Assembly (NCBI GenBank): GCA_914767715.1
Contig: OU612074.1
Coordinates: 12,002,062 to 12,066,061 of the forward strand
DNA from: Membranipora membranacea
Taxonomy: Eukaryota > Bryozoa > Gymnolaemata > Cheilostomatida > Membraniporidae
Reading direction: 5' to 3'
Length of the DNA stretch: 64,000 nucleotides
Both the position numbers and the translations under genes were made by a program. Below the pieces are notes generated by a model. It was not told the DNA's origin. It was given only the letters and a program-made list of their open reading frames with translations, and did no database searches. Below, piece after piece: positions 1-13,600 of this stretch (positions are counted from its first letter, which is position 1; each line of letters starts with the position of its first letter).

Positions 1-3000
1 ACCTAACTTTACGCCAAATGAGTATAAAAATATTGTGAAGTTGCGAAGATAAACTCAATTGCATGGCTTTTATTTTTACTTGTCAGGGATGCAAAGGTGC
101 TAGTATTTTTGGAGCCTCTCTCAAAGTTCACAAAAGGCTAAATGTGAGTTGTAAGTTGTTAGTTCTATCCTGTATCTCGTTTCTGTATCAAGTATCAATG
201 GTGGCTTACGGGTCAATAGGTTAATATAAAAATCATGAATAGCCTTGCTATGCCGCTCACTGGTTTTCAAGCAAAAAGGAAATCGGGCTGAAAGCCTTTT
301 TTGATAACCTACTGAAGATATTTTCATGGATGAAACGTGCATGAACAAACCGACAAAATTTCTTCGATGGACAGGAATAGAAACTTCGGATGGACGATCT
401 GCACTGGATAGGCATAAATTGACAAATATTCTGTAGTACACAATTTTTTAGGCTACTTTGAATAGCTTTACTACACTCCTAAAGAGGGAAATTTTAAATT
501 CATTGTGTCACATTTGATCTAAGTAAAATAGTCTAGCGAAGCTGTTGAATGTTATGACTCTCCCATGCAAAACCAGAATGTTTTATATAAATGAATAGTC
601 TGGCTACAGAGTGTCATTTAATTTGATTGCAAAAAAAGGTTTTCACCTAGGCTTCTGTAACAGTTTCTAAATCTTTCAGAGGGCCGTTGTTTTAGTGGAG
701 GCAGGGAGGCACTGCCTCCCCTAGAACGCTAAATACAGTGGCCTAAAAACACTGTAAATGAGTGATCCATGTCAGAATCAGCTCCTCTGGGATTTGCATT
801 TGCTAATCATATGCCTTAAGTTGCTTGGGGAGGAGCTTACAGCACCCATCCCACCCCTCCTGGTGATGCTTCGGATTCAACTGGGACTTTTGCCTCCCCT
901 ACCATACTTCCTAAACAATGCCCCTGTTTCATTATGTTATCTAACTGCAGTCATTCTCGATTGTCACTTGCAGCAGCGAAAATACTCATAACTTGACGCT
1001 AGCATGAAAATGTTAAGTGACAAAATGCCTATGAAAGGTTCAACAAAGACATGGTTCTGTCAAGGGCGCCACTTTTATTGCACCTCTTGATTCATAATTT
1101 TTTCCACATCAAAGGAGCTGTTTTCATATTACAAAGATCAAACAACCAGTAACACATGACAAGTGACTCTCGAAAAGTGCCGGCTGTGCCCCAACCTACA
1201 TAACAGGCACACAAACAATGATATTACTTTTAATCAGAATCCTTACCTGCGGTACCAAAATACCAAGGCTAGAAGGAGGACATTCAGAACCAAGAGAAGA
1301 AAGAACCCATGCTGCTGCTGACGTAAGCCACACCAGAGGCGGGTCTCCTTGCTGGCAGCGGGCGGATGTGACGGGGTTGGACTGTCTTTCATCATTCACC
1401 AATCTGTATAAGCTCCAGGGCACCTGTCAGCTAGTTTTCCTCACCTGTCAGTTATTCTCCAGGGCACCTGTCTGCAAGTTCTCCTGCACTGATAATATGT
1501 GTTTAATATCCAATACGTGTGAGTGGAAACTACTCAGAGTACATTTAACTGCATATAGCACTCATCGAAGTGCACTCCTAAAATCAAAAAGTTGGAGTGC
1601 ATTTCTGATAAAGCACTAACGAGTTGAACCTTATGGTCCGAACTAAATTGACGTTGTTGTCTGATCCATTCTTTTGGGTGGCCACTCGCCGACGGTAATT
1701 GTTAGGTATTTACTCCCCCTCCCCAAGAGCCAACAACCTCAATGTCCATTAACGGTGTTGTGTATGATCAACAGAATTTGTTTGAAAGGATACACTTTTG
1801 CTTGTCCTGAGGTGATTGCGTCAGATCTGTAATTGAGTGCCTGATAGTGCACGATAATTCATCGATATAAATCTCTGTTTGTTTTACAACCTCAGCTCTA
1901 CATCCTCTCCCCCGCCATCCTCTCCCCATGCACTGCCTATCCAAAATCTCCCCCTCCAGCCCCCAAACTCCCCCCCCCCCCTCCAGCCCCCACCCTCTCC
2001 TGCTCCACCCAGTTAGGTGCAGTAATGCCTCTTTTCAGAAGTAATCCTTTCCTGTGGAATCGCGGTTTTCTGATCTAGCGTTATGTCCCAAATCATCCCT
2101 CTATTTTCTCAAATAGTGGATTTGGATTTAGGGCCAAAGAGGCATTTTACAGCACCTACCTTCTCCCCTCCCTGGCCCATCAAACTATGCGTAACAGCTG
2201 AATGATGAAATTTCCATCAGACATCTTATTTGAAAATTAAGTTATTATCATAAAATCAAAAGTGGTGGGCTCCCGTTGTATGCATGGGCCCAAAATAAGA
2301 AATGCTAGCTGAAAAACTTTATCATCTCAGTTCATTTTTTAAATATCGTCTTACACACTTTCATAGCTTAAGGCCTACTCAAAGGACCAGCCTACCAGGA
2401 AGTAAACATACTTGGGGAGGGGGGGGGGAGTGAAGGGCATACCACGGATCACTCTACAATATGTTTACAAACTAAGCCAGTATCCATAATACATACAATC
2501 ACAATTGTATTTATATCACACCCAAAAAAAAATGATTAAATTAACTTACCTGGGATAAGTGTGAAAGTTTTGTAATCCTATACTACTTGTAAGGTACACT
2601 GCTGATAGTGCTCTTGCAGGACAGCGACTGAGCACTAGTTTAGAACAAGCACTTCACAAGTTTATATCAACCTATAGCAACTATTTAAGTTTGATATATC
2701 AGAAGCTCTGATGTTTATGTAAGCCTTTCACTTTCAAAAATAGGCGATGCTATCACCATGTGCTATCACTGAGTGTGCTATCACCAAGTGTGCTATCACC
2801 GAATGCTATCACAGAATTCGTTGCAACAAAATGCTAAACCACAGATGTGTTTTTTGAAGTTGCTCCCAGTTACTAACTTAAATGTTGTATAGTAGACCCA
2901 ATAGGCCGTTTACAAGAACAACCTCTTGCTTTGTGACACCATTGTACAAATGCCTAACTAGAATAAAAGAGTTTTATTTTTAACAAAAATGCTAACAAAA

Positions 3001-3297
3001 GATCCAAAGAGGCGTGTTGTGTTGTAAGGTGATCGCTATTACAGGTCAAGCTAAGTTTAGATACGCGTGTAGGTTGTCAGATTATTGATTGAAAAGTCTA
3101 AGGTCTTAAAGAGTTAACAGCATGATGAACATTCTACAGGGATACGTTTATTTGCTCAAAGAATAACCATTGTCTTTTGGGACTAAAAGGTATTGTCTTC
3201 TAAAGGCATATTCTGCTAATAAAAGTTAGCTCATCAGAATTTCTGTTTGGTTAGACCAATGACTGCCCGCTCCCCTATACAGCTTTTACACATGGAC
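1..3297. other. intergenic, no gene recognised
   Basis: Short ORFs only, none with a recognisable motif or splice context. Contains C-rich runs near 1905-2000, a G run near 2416-2427, and a palindromic GGGAGGCACTGCCTCCC-type motif near 703. If the galactosyltransferase C-terminal exon lies within the window it could be here or up to 7600, but I did not find it. Confidence 0.5.
2749..2812. repeat. short tandem repeat, GCTATCACC-type
   Basis: Four to five copies of (T)GCTATCAC(C/T) with AAGTGT or GAGTGT spacers. Non-coding. Confidence 0.8.
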
Positions 3298-3695
3298 AAT
3301 AGAGATATATAAAAATGGATATTGATAGCAAAGATTATAAATACTCATTGTTCATAGTCATTGTTGACAGTGTTATGATTATTCATACTTTGTGATGAGC
3401 TATCAATTGACAAATTACTCAAGAACTTACTATTTTTGTAATTCTTATTAGCGAGAGAAAGCCCTGATGTTGTTCTGAGATAGCTGTGATCTCAATAATA
3501 TAATTAGCACACACCCTCAGTCTGTGTCACCAATGAAGAGGGAGTTCATTGGTGTCACATAGCCCATCACTAGATAAGTTTTACGGGTTTACCAACGACT
3601 CCTTGACGCACCTTGCAAGCATTAAAGTCTAGGTTATCCCCTCGTTACAGAAAAGGGGGCAACTCTTACAGTTGGCGATACCAATCATTTGCAAA
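3298..3695. repeat. segmental duplication, copy 1
   Basis: Blocks such as AGATATATAAAAATGGATAT, GAGAGAAAGCCCTGATGTTG and AGGTTATCCCCTCGTTACAG recur in the same order at 5039-5610. The two copies flank the 143-bp tandem array. No coding content seen. Confidence 0.8.
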
Positions 3696-3910
3696 ATCCC
3701 TCCGCCACCACAGAGGGAACAAACTGGTTCTAAGACTTAATAGTATAAATGACACAGATACTTCAGCTTATCATATCATATACCAGTCGTAGGTGAAAGT
3801 TTTGTACTGATTATCAGAAATTAATGGTGTTGGTATTTACTTTTAATCCAATTACCAATTTTAATCAATTACTTTAATCAATTACAATTTAATCAATTTA
3901 AATCAATTTC

Positions 3911-4030
3911 AATCCAGTTACCTGCATTCCAGATGCTCCCTTCCACCAGTCACGCCGCAAGGAACCAAGAATTAACTACCAGTGGATCGGGGAATGATTC
4001 GGAATGCAGGCAAATGGACCAAACTTGGTC
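3911..4030. mobile_element. hairpin MITE family 2, copy a
   Basis: The left part ACCTGCATTCCAGATGCTCC and the right part GAATGCAGGCAAATGGACCA are inverted, with CACGCC near the centre. It belongs to the family seen at 13179, 13636, 16625, 16747, 29348 and 58809. Confidence 0.65.
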
Positions 4031-4097
4031 TAGTATTTAATTTACAAATCAATTATGATCAAGCCCCCTGTCAGACATGAATTACCATGAGATTATT

Positions 4098-4960
4098 AAA
4101 GACACACAATTATTTAGTCAGTTTGTAATTTTGCTGTTATTTGAGCTTCTTAAATGTTGTTACAACACACGCAAACTGCCATGTGTAGCATATATATGGT
4201 GTAACAAAAATTAGGACATTTGATAGTTTGCTTATTACGGATGAAGACACAATTATTTAGTCAGTTTGTAATTTTGCTGTTATTTGAGCTTCTTAAATGT
4301 TGTTACAACACCGCAAACTGCCATGTGTAGCATATATATGGTGTAACAAAAATTAGGACATTTGATATTTTGCTTATTACGGATGAAGACACACAATTAT
4401 TTAGTCACTTTGTAATTTTGCTGTTATTTGAGCTTCTTAAATGTTGTTACAACACCGCAAACTGCCATGTGTAGCATATATATGGTGTAACAAAAATTAG
4501 GACATTTGATATTTTGCTTATTACGGATGAAGACACACAATTATTTAGTCACTTTGTAATTTTGCTGTTATTTGAGCTTCTTAAATGTTGTTACAACACC
4601 GCAAACTGCCATGTGTAGCGTATATATGGTGTAACAAAAATTAGGACATTTGATATTTTGCTTATTACGGATGAAGACACACAATTATTTTGTCACTTTG
4701 TAATTTTGCTGTTATTTGAGCTTCTTAAATGTTGTTTCAACACCGCAAACTGCCATGTGTAGCATATATATGGTGTAACAAAAATTAGGACATTTGATAT
4801 TTTGCTTATTACGGATGAAGACACACAATTATTTAGTCACTTTGTAATTTTGCTGTTATTTGAGCTTCTTAAATGTTGTTTCAACACCGCAAACTGCCAT
4901 GTGTAGCATATATATGGTGTAACAAAAATTAGGACATTTGATATTTTGTTTATTACGGAT
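4098..4960. repeat. six-copy tandem repeat, about 143-144 bp unit
   Basis: The unit runs from AGACACACAATTATTTAGTC through GTTGTTACAACACCGCAAAC, TAGCATATATATGGTG and GACATTTGATATTTTGCTTA to TTACGGATG. Copies start near 4098, 4241, 4385, 4529, 4673 and 4816. They are almost identical, so the expansion is recent. It is a local satellite-like array; no ORF. Confidence 0.95.
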
Positions 4961-5038
4961 GTTCAATACCGATTCCTCTCAATATCACTCAACTTAAAAT
5001 TTACGCACTTTTGTTCCATATTGACCATTCTTATACAG

Positions 5039-5610
5039 CAATAAAGATATATAAAAACGGATATTGATAATGCTATGCTTATTCATACTTGATGATATGC
5101 TATCGATTGTCAAACTACTAGGAGGAGGTGGCTCAGTTGGTTAGAGCGCCGGACTTCAACACGTCGTGGGTTCGAATTCCACTGCAGTTCATCTTCTACT
5201 GGGGATTGGTTGGCACCCAGGTGTGCTCCGACCTGCCTGCAAACTGAGAGCAAATTGGCGCAGATATTGCGGCATTGCCATTAAGGCATTAATATTTCGC
5301 CGCCCATGCCTTGGGATGGGCGAGTGATATGCCACCGGATTTTAATCAACCTTTTTAATCAACTGAAGAGGTTACTATCATTTTATTATTGCTCATTGAT
5401 GAGAGAAAGCCATGATGTTGTTCAGAGATAGCTGTGATCTCAAATATACACAAATCATACAAACATACACCCTCAGGCTGTGTGACATAGCCATTACTAG
5501 ATAAGTCTTACGGGTTCACCAATAACTGCCTGGTTTGACTCACCCTGCAAGCATTAGAGTCAGGGTTATCCCCTCAGTACATAAAAGGGGGCGACTCTTA
5601 TGGTTGACAA
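5039..5610. repeat. segmental duplication, copy 2, with SINE insertion
   Basis: Same order of blocks as 3298-3695, interrupted between about 5122 and 5370 by a tRNA-derived SINE absent from copy 1. The duplication is therefore older than the SINE insertion. Confidence 0.8.
5122..5370 (+). mobile_element. tRNA-derived SINE
   Basis: The head has an RNA polymerase III A box (TGGCTCAGTTGGTTAGAGCG) and B box (GGGTTCGAATTCC). A tRNA-unrelated body follows (GGGATTGGTTGGCACCCAGG through GGATGGGCGAGTGATATGCC), and the tail contains repeated TTTTAATCAAC. Comparison with the empty duplicate at about 3415 confirms an insertion. Confidence 0.88.
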
Positions 5611-7222
5611 ACTAATCTAACTCAAGAGGTACTAAAATGTGAAGCAGCAAGGATTGACTATAAACAATTGTTGTCTCAATCATGGTACATGTAATATTAA
5701 CAGATGATGAATAGCACCGTACAAGCTAATGATTTAATTACAAAGAAATACATTTTATACAATACAGTGAAAAATTATAACATTTCCACAAAACTAGCCA
5801 CTATACAGCAGAACTTGGTGTGATTGCGTTTACAACAGTGCAAAACAGTAAACAAAATCATGAGAAATGAAAAATTATGTTTTGGTAAAAAGATTTGTCA
5901 ACAGAGGAGACTTTTGATTGGTTTATACCTAGCCAATGTGTTGGCTCTGATTGGCTAGTTTATACCTTAACACATGTTGTTCTGATCCTATGATTGTCAG
6001 TGTGCTACCAAGAATTTTTTCTATTCCAACAATGAAACAGAATAAACAATTGCAACTTGGAAATTATTTCCATTAAAAAACAACTTTGAGTTGGAGAAGC
6101 ATTTTGTTATCGCTTTATACTGCCACAATGCAACTGGGATATTTTAAAGATGAGACCAACTCAAATTATCAACACAGAGGAAAGTTCTTATGAACTACAT
6201 TTGTGTCAAAATCTTAGTTTTTAAGATAATTCTAAAACAATAATTTAGCACCATAAGTAGAATGGCATTGGTAATTGCTAAAAAAACGATTGAGTACTCA
6301 CAACAAACAAGTGCCAGTACCTAATAATTTAGGCCAACCAGTTATTTGGAATTTGGCGGAGTATACTTCAGAGATATTCTACACGACAAAATCAACCAAC
6401 CATGACAAATAGCCAACGTTCCGAGCTCGACTTCAAAAAGCAGTTGAGAGTGTCATGCACACGCCCGACTTGTCTATGCTGTTCAACCTCCAGTGAGAAA
6501 GGGAGGTAAAGTGTCTCTAGGCCCCGCGTTCATCACAGCTGTTTGATTCACTGCTACATTGATTCGAGTATATAAAGGCAGGTTCGTGACTGTCTTCAAT
6601 GAGTATTTAATAGAGTTTATACCGTCGTGTGGCTGACGCTCAGCTGTATCGTGTAACATCTTAAACCTAAATCACATAAACATATTTATATTCATATTTC
6701 ATATATTTCACTTTCTTAAATCTAAATCATTATATACGTTGTGTGGAGTATTCCTATCATAAGGTTTGTTGTCATGTTGTTGTACATGTATCTTGGAGTT
6801 GTCCTCTCTGTTCATACTACTAAGGAGTTACCATCAGCTACCCTGACCTATATATGACAGAGACTGACTTGACCATGACCTTGAAGAGACTATACACATG
6901 GGCACTTGTCTACTGACTTTCATGGTGAGTGGACTGCTTTATATCTTGCCATCCTGATAAGAACCCAACTTCACCACACGTTGATGTATCATGCTATAGG
7001 TTGCACTGCTGAGTTTGCACTGCTGAGTTTGCACTGCTGTGTTTGCACTGCTGAGTTTTCGGCACAAAGGCCACATTATTTCATGACAAGGATATGCTAT
7101 TCTATTTATTTGAAGTTTCTCTATGGTTGATGGTGTACAGGCAAGAAAGTAGATTACTCCTTGGCCCAAAACAAGTTGAGATCAAAGTAATTTTGCACTG
7201 CATTGCTAAAATTAAGTTATGT
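5611..7222. other. intergenic or 3' flank, no gene recognised
   Basis: AT-rich sequence with a short GCACTGCTGAGTTT tandem repeat at about 7003-7058. No exon-like ORF on either strand. Confidence 0.5.
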
Positions 7223-7342
7223 CTAGTTAAAGTGCTAAATCTCTGCCCGGTTTGGTGGTAGCAGCATTTCAGGAACTAAGAATGTGGTTGATAATGGAAT
7301 GCCACTACCATAAACACTGACGAAGTTTGAGCACTTAAACTA
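7223..7342. mobile_element. hairpin MITE family 1, copy a
   Basis: The ends are CTAGTTAAAGTGCTAAAT and GTTTGAGCACTTAAACTA, and the arms share GGTAGCAGCATTTC and its complement GGAATGCCACTACC. The same plan recurs at 8035, 12861 and 15440. It lies downstream of the galactosyltransferase exon 7. Confidence 0.7.
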
Positions 7343-7384
7343 AGGAACAACAAATATAAAAGACTACCCAAACACCAATGCATG

Positions 7385-7572
7385 TTATAGTCAGGCGGTT
7401 ATGATTATGATAAAGTTATGTCAGATCTCATTATGCAGGGAATGAGAGTTGCCTTCCATTATAGGAGTCACTCTTTCCACCATCAATTATTCATGCTAAG
7501 TAGAGCATTGAATTTTGTTGACATGAAAATCTGACATAGCTTTATCATATTATGTAAATGCCTGACTATAAC
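7385..7572. mobile_element. TIR MITE, family 3
   Basis: TTATAGTCAGGC followed by ATGATAAAGTTATGTCAGAT is inverted against ATCTGACATAGCTTTATCAT followed by GCCTGACTATAA. Non-coding, about 190 bp, just downstream of the galactosyltransferase exon 7. Confidence 0.85.
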
Positions 7573-7607
7573 ACGAATTAGTCTTCTATGGCAGCGTGAG
7601 GACTCAC

Positions 7608-10600
7608 CTATTTGGGTTGGCTTCATTGCCCGAGTCTTTATCATGCTGTATCATCTTATAGCGAGCCACTGTTTTGGGATATCTGACTATCGGTATACCC
7701 TTACGCTTACATCGAGCCGAGAAGTCATCATCTTCTCCACCCCAGCCAAAGAACTGGTTACTGTAACCGTTCACTTTAAGGAATAAGTCCGAGCGGATAG
7801 CAACCACTCCCCCGAGTATGGCATTATAGGGCAACCTGCAGGCAGTAAAAAGGTAAATAATGTAAAGAGAATTTGTAACAATATATCTTAACGATTACTA
7901 ACACAAAGTTTTGAAGACCAAAACTTGTGCATCATCACGTATGTCACATGGTTGATGTGTTGACAACAACTTTGTTGAGAAATTGACACAATAATGTGCA
8001 CATTGAATAGTGAAAACTACACTTGCAAGCCTAATAAAAACTGTCGCGAGATAGATGGTTGTAGCATTTCATTATCACCAACATTCCCCTCTTTTGTTGG
8101 GAAAGTGGTTGACAATGAAATGCTACCACCAGCTATCCCGACACAGTTTAAGCACTTAAACTTAATACCTTAACAATAATGTTGTCCAGAAATTGACACA
8201 ATAAATGCCCACATTGCAATGTAAATGCATCACTTGGACGCTTAATCAAAGCTAAACAAGAAGAAAATTGTGCATAATATATAGGCTATATTTTTATATT
8301 TTTTTCTTTCTAAAAAATGCTTCCATTTTGTTGGCTTTATCGAATCACAAAGTTTGCTTATAACCAAGTGAGAAAGAAAAGTTCAAAAGTACTAGTGTTG
8401 TTAAAAGTAATTATCGATTCTTTTCGAGAGTAATAAATGGAATTGAATTTACATTAAAAAAACTTACTGATAAGAGAACTTGTCGATATAAGCAGACATG
8501 TGCCGGACGCCATGGTCAGGACAGGTATATAAGTTTTTATCGTTGTGAGGTAATAAGTCCACATCGTGGAACACAAGGCACGTATATTTGTCTCTTTTCA
8601 TGGCTTCCATGAATCCCACGTTCATGAGTAAGGCTCTATTAAATTTTGAGACGCCAATCTGAAATAAAAGTTTTGAATTATATATAGTTTCCATAAATAA
8701 TGACTGTGAAATGATATTTTTCCTCTCTATTGTAGACGGAGGCCTGACAGCTTGATGTACCACATGGACTTACCTCACTTATAAGACACCGGACTTATAA
8801 GTGAAGCACCTCCCTTTGAAAAAATAAAAATGCTCCAGTTATAAAGCAACCCACAGCTATAAGGCACCCCTTTGAAAAAATAATTGACCTCAATGGGATT
8901 TGAATCCGCAACCTACAATTTGCACCGTATTTACAAGGCAGACGCTCTACACACTGAGCTATTCGCCTCGCTTATAGGTCGCGGATTTGGTCCAATATAA
9001 ATATAAAAATGCTACAAATGATAGCCGCGCCTATATGCTCCTCTCTTATAGCCGCCTTCACTTATAAGTCACGCGAATTATAGGTGAGATATTACGGTAT
9101 ATGTGCATGCTTGATCAGTGAATAAAGTAGATAAATAAAAAAAAAAAAATATATAGACAGTATATACAGTAAGGGCGCTGCGGGCTGGTACAACTGATGA
9201 AGTAAGTTCACAGTTGGCTAGTCTTCGATTAGTTTAGGGAAGAGTGCTGGTGCACTCTTTTAATCTCCACTACCTTCTCTGGTCAATCCAGACCATTTAA
9301 ATCAAAGAAATACTCGCACTAGAGGAGATAACAGTAGGGATTCAATATGTTGCTCAGATTCAAATGAACTCTCCCCAAAAATTAAAGTTTGTGCCCAGTT
9401 GATGAACTGCAAAATTTTCAGCACAGTAGCTGATATCACCTAGATAAAGTTGCACATGTTAGACCGGTGGCCGGGTTTCGGCGGGCATGGGTATAGGGTA
9501 CGGCATAAGTACTATGGGTCCCAGTAACGTAAAGTAAGTTAAAGATGATAGACTGGTAACCATCAACTTCATTATTAATTTAATAAAAGTTATAATCAAC
9601 TATTTTTCTCAGTATGAATTTCAATATATTAGTTCCGGTATATTGACTGTTGCAATGCAAACATATTAGAATTGGGGAATCGATGATAAGCTTGGACTAC
9701 CTAGGCTCTAGAGTCTAGAGCACTGAATTAGATTCTTCTCTTAGAATGGAAATAGTATCATAGCGTTATACGTTTAGGACACTAAACACAGGGACCCATC
9801 TGACTGTTATCTGATTGGCTGTCCCTAGTAGCATGAATAATTAGCCTGAGAAATTGTCTTGTTTACAAAATTGCAAACAGTAATTATACCCCTACAGTGT
9901 TGATGATTAGGGCATTTCTAGATTGCTACTAGGGACTGGCTATTTTTGCAAGCCCTTTGTTTTGCAAAAGAAAGCTAATGATGCTATTCCAGATATGGAC
10001 TACCTAGGCTCCAGAGAAACAAAAAATAGCACAAGAAAAAGGCCAAAAATTTCCGGCAGGCTTGAAGTATCAAAATTCATGGCTAGAAACAACTGACTCA
10101 ACTTCATTGCCTTATAATTTAATACATATATATAATAGAAACTCCATGCAGTTGACCCGAAACTGGCTCAAATGACCTCTTGATTATTTTTACTCATGAT
10201 AGGAGATGGTATAAAGTAATGAGGCTGAGGTAAGGATATAATGAGGTATCGAGTTTCAGCAAGATTTATTTAGACATACACTTCGCTATTTCAAGCCTGC
10301 GTGAAATTGCGAACTTTTCCTACCGCGAATACTTCACTCCAGTCTTATACTAAGTGGGCTCAAGTAGAGACCTGATCTCATCGGGTTTCCCGAGAATTGC
10401 ATGATGGGATACTGATGAGCATACCAACAGACTACCTGTGTAAAGTAACACTTACTTGATTGACTATGAATATGGTGTAAGATAGTTGTTGTTTTTGTAA
10501 AAATGGGTGAAGATTGAGTAGTAATACAGATAAATGTTTCTCCCTTTTTCTGCAAAATAGAATCATATACGTGTGTGATCAATTTATTAGAAATATATGT

Positions 10601-13600
10601 ATTTGAATGCTCCAGTTATTCCGGATGAAAGGTGTGATGTAAAAAATTGTTGTGCATCACTCAATTCCAGGTGTTTATATCAAAAGTGGACAGAGTTTAA
10701 CCAGAGACTATAGATATCTATAGTCTCTGGTTTAACCCCAATATAGTTACACATGTTTATAGAGGTTACTCGATGAGAATGGTAAAAAGATGTTGGGCAT
10801 ATGATCGACGGAACTCTCCGCCCCACCTCACTTCGTTGAGGTGATGGTGAGGTTCTATAAGATTGACAAAGAAAGTAGATTACTCATCGTTAAAACATGT
10901 TGATACAAAAGCAGTATATCACTGGTTGCTAAAATAAAGGTACACCAAGCTTAAGTGCTGATTAGGGTTGATTGTAGTAGTTTATTATAATGGGCTGCGG
11001 TGGATAACAAAATGCAACAGCCACTATCAAACTGGAAAAGGTTTTTAGGACAATTGTTAGGGAGTTCGCTGTATCAAGAACAGACAAGGTAAATCATCAT
11101 TATTGGAAGGCACAACTCCACTCACCTGAAAGGTATGATTATTGCTAATTTTTGCTTGGACTCGCAGTTGGGTGGGCTGTAACTACCTCCCAACTCCACT
11201 CTGAAATCGAGGCTATTCAGCTGCGGCATTGGATAAGAGTCTTTAAATACTTTTATTTCTCCAACTGGAAAAAGAATTACATAACCGTCGTCAATGTGCA
11301 ACATCACTACATCAGAGAATCATTCGCTCTTTTTGTTGTCAGGTCTCAATAATCAAGCGGAAGGTTTTTAATAAGATCAGTACAATTCCAGGAAGGACCG
11401 CCCATCATAACATTAGAGGGTTCTTGGGTCTTTGCCAGAAGCACGTGACCTTCTAAACATATCAACTGGTCACCGTGTGCAAGCTTTCAAATGCATTTGG
11501 ACAGATTTTATTTGAAAAGGAAGTTTAATTTACTTAAATCGATATCCTATTCTAAAAAATTCCTCCTTTATCAAGTTTTATAAAGCATTTTTACATAGCA
11601 AACTATCGCTAGTTCCATTTTGTGTAAATTATACTATTTATATAGTTAAATCTGGACCCAAAGTGAAAAAATAATTTTATTCGTAATCGGTGGTGATACA
11701 TCAAACATGTAAGAATTGCTTAGGATGGAGTCATGTTATTGTCTGCTCTATTCTTAACCCAACATCCTGCTATTTTCTGCAACAAACAACTTAGTTCCTG
11801 ACTTAGCGCACGATTAGCGTCAAAAATATAACCATTGTATTGGTAGCCAATATTTCAAGCTTTTAATGGAGCAAAGCTTTTTGCCGCATTCCATCTGTCT
11901 TTTTGACTGTTGCTTGTGGCATAAATTTATCATTAAGGATTTGTGATGAAACTTTTTAACAAAGTCTGCGTGGTACTCTTTCAACATTTCCCTATGTGTT
12001 CCACATCATTAGGGTTTAAATGACAATATATGTTTATTTTGTTTTCCTTGATACACTAGGTTTCATTTTTCCAGCATATCTAACTGATGGGGTGAATAAC
12101 ATTTTCCACCAACTCATGATTTTTGATTAACTTGAAAAAAAAAGACACAGCTTTCAGTCAAAATTACCAATGCACTTAGCCAAACTATAGAGCGGCAACA
12201 AGGAATTGAATGTGACATCCTATGCCGAGTCGGAAATATTTTCGAAGCATGTCCGACATACAGCTAGAGATATGTATAAGAGGGATGGTCATCCAAGAGA
12301 TCGATGGCACAACATCAAACATATATATCTCTAACAATCAATTGAGTACACCAAAGAGTAAATTATGCATGCTGACATCAATAACTCACTCAGTGACTGT
12401 GGTATATCTGGACATGGAGGTCTGTTTTTCAGCGGTTTCTCGTGTTTGGAGTCACCATATATAAACTTATAAGCCTCCTTCAGTCCGGGCGAGACCTCAG
12501 TCTCAGGTACAGTACCAGCAGGAAGGACTGTCGTCAACAAAATTGTCTGCTACAAATAAAAATAAAATATCAAGTAATGGTCTACATACATGAATATAAA
12601 TCCAAATTTTTAATGGCACGGAAACCGCCACCCGATGATTAGAAATTCAACAAGACATTTCTGAGTTAACAAAACTAAACCAGGATGAAAGAAGGAATAC
12701 CTTGATACGAAACAAAAGTGATGAAATAGTACGGCAAGAAAGGCTCAAACATTCCACAGATAGATCAAAACCACCACCCCACCACAACACATCTTACCAC
12801 TACAGCAACACCAGCGTACCATACCACCAGGCCATCAGCACAGCAACGTCATTGCATCACTAGTTTAAGCGCTCAAACGGTGGCGGGATGCTGGTAGAGG
12901 CATTTCACTATCAACCAGCATCCCGCGACCGTTTGAGTGCTTAAACTATTGTATCACCAACCCTCTTCCGCCAACATACAAACTCACCAATACTATCCCA
13001 CCAACATTTCACCACCATCACACCACGTCAACAACACCATTGGAACACCACTTCAACAACATTATCACAACACTTCTAAAACGCATCAACACTAACTGTC
13101 ACGCACTAACACACTCTCATCACCACACCAAGTTACAAACACCAACGCGCCAACAACACACCACCACAAAAACTCTAGATCACATTTATTCCATTTGCTT
13201 GCATTCGGAGTTGTTCCCACTACACTGATCACGCCGCAGGCAAAAAGCCAGTGGAAGGGAACAACTGGAATGCAGGCAAACTGAATCAAACTTGAAGTTG
13301 TTCTACAACAACTCAAATCGAAAAATAACTCAATCTCAGGACTAACAGCTGTAGGGTCGTCGAGTAGAAGGAGAGAGGAGTTAGCTGCTGTAGTATTAGT
13401 GAAGTTACTCAGAAGGTCTGCAGTACTAGGGGCGGTCTTGACAAGTCCGACAGCTTCACGTGCGAGGGCCGTCAGTTCTTCTGTGTCCATTTGTGATATC
13501 GTATCTCGACTCTCTTTAACTCTGACCAGAACGGTACGAGTGATGTTAGACCTGAAACAACAATTCACATGCGTTAGGGAAACGTTAGTGAAGCAGTAGA

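Noticed and set aside
1218-1619. 133-codon plus-strand ORF near the left end
   Set aside because: No domain, no repeat support and an overlapping frame on the other strand. Composition is not protein-like (Cys/Ser/Leu-rich, scattered).
4098-4960. CRISPR-like array
   Set aside because: Repeats of about 143 bp are directly contiguous with no unique spacers, and the DNA is eukaryotic. It is an ordinary tandem repeat.
8882-8985. tRNA-Thr (TGT) gene on the minus strand
   Set aside because: A and B boxes are recognisable but the arms do not fold and the acceptor stem is missing. Better read as part of a SINE/MITE composite.
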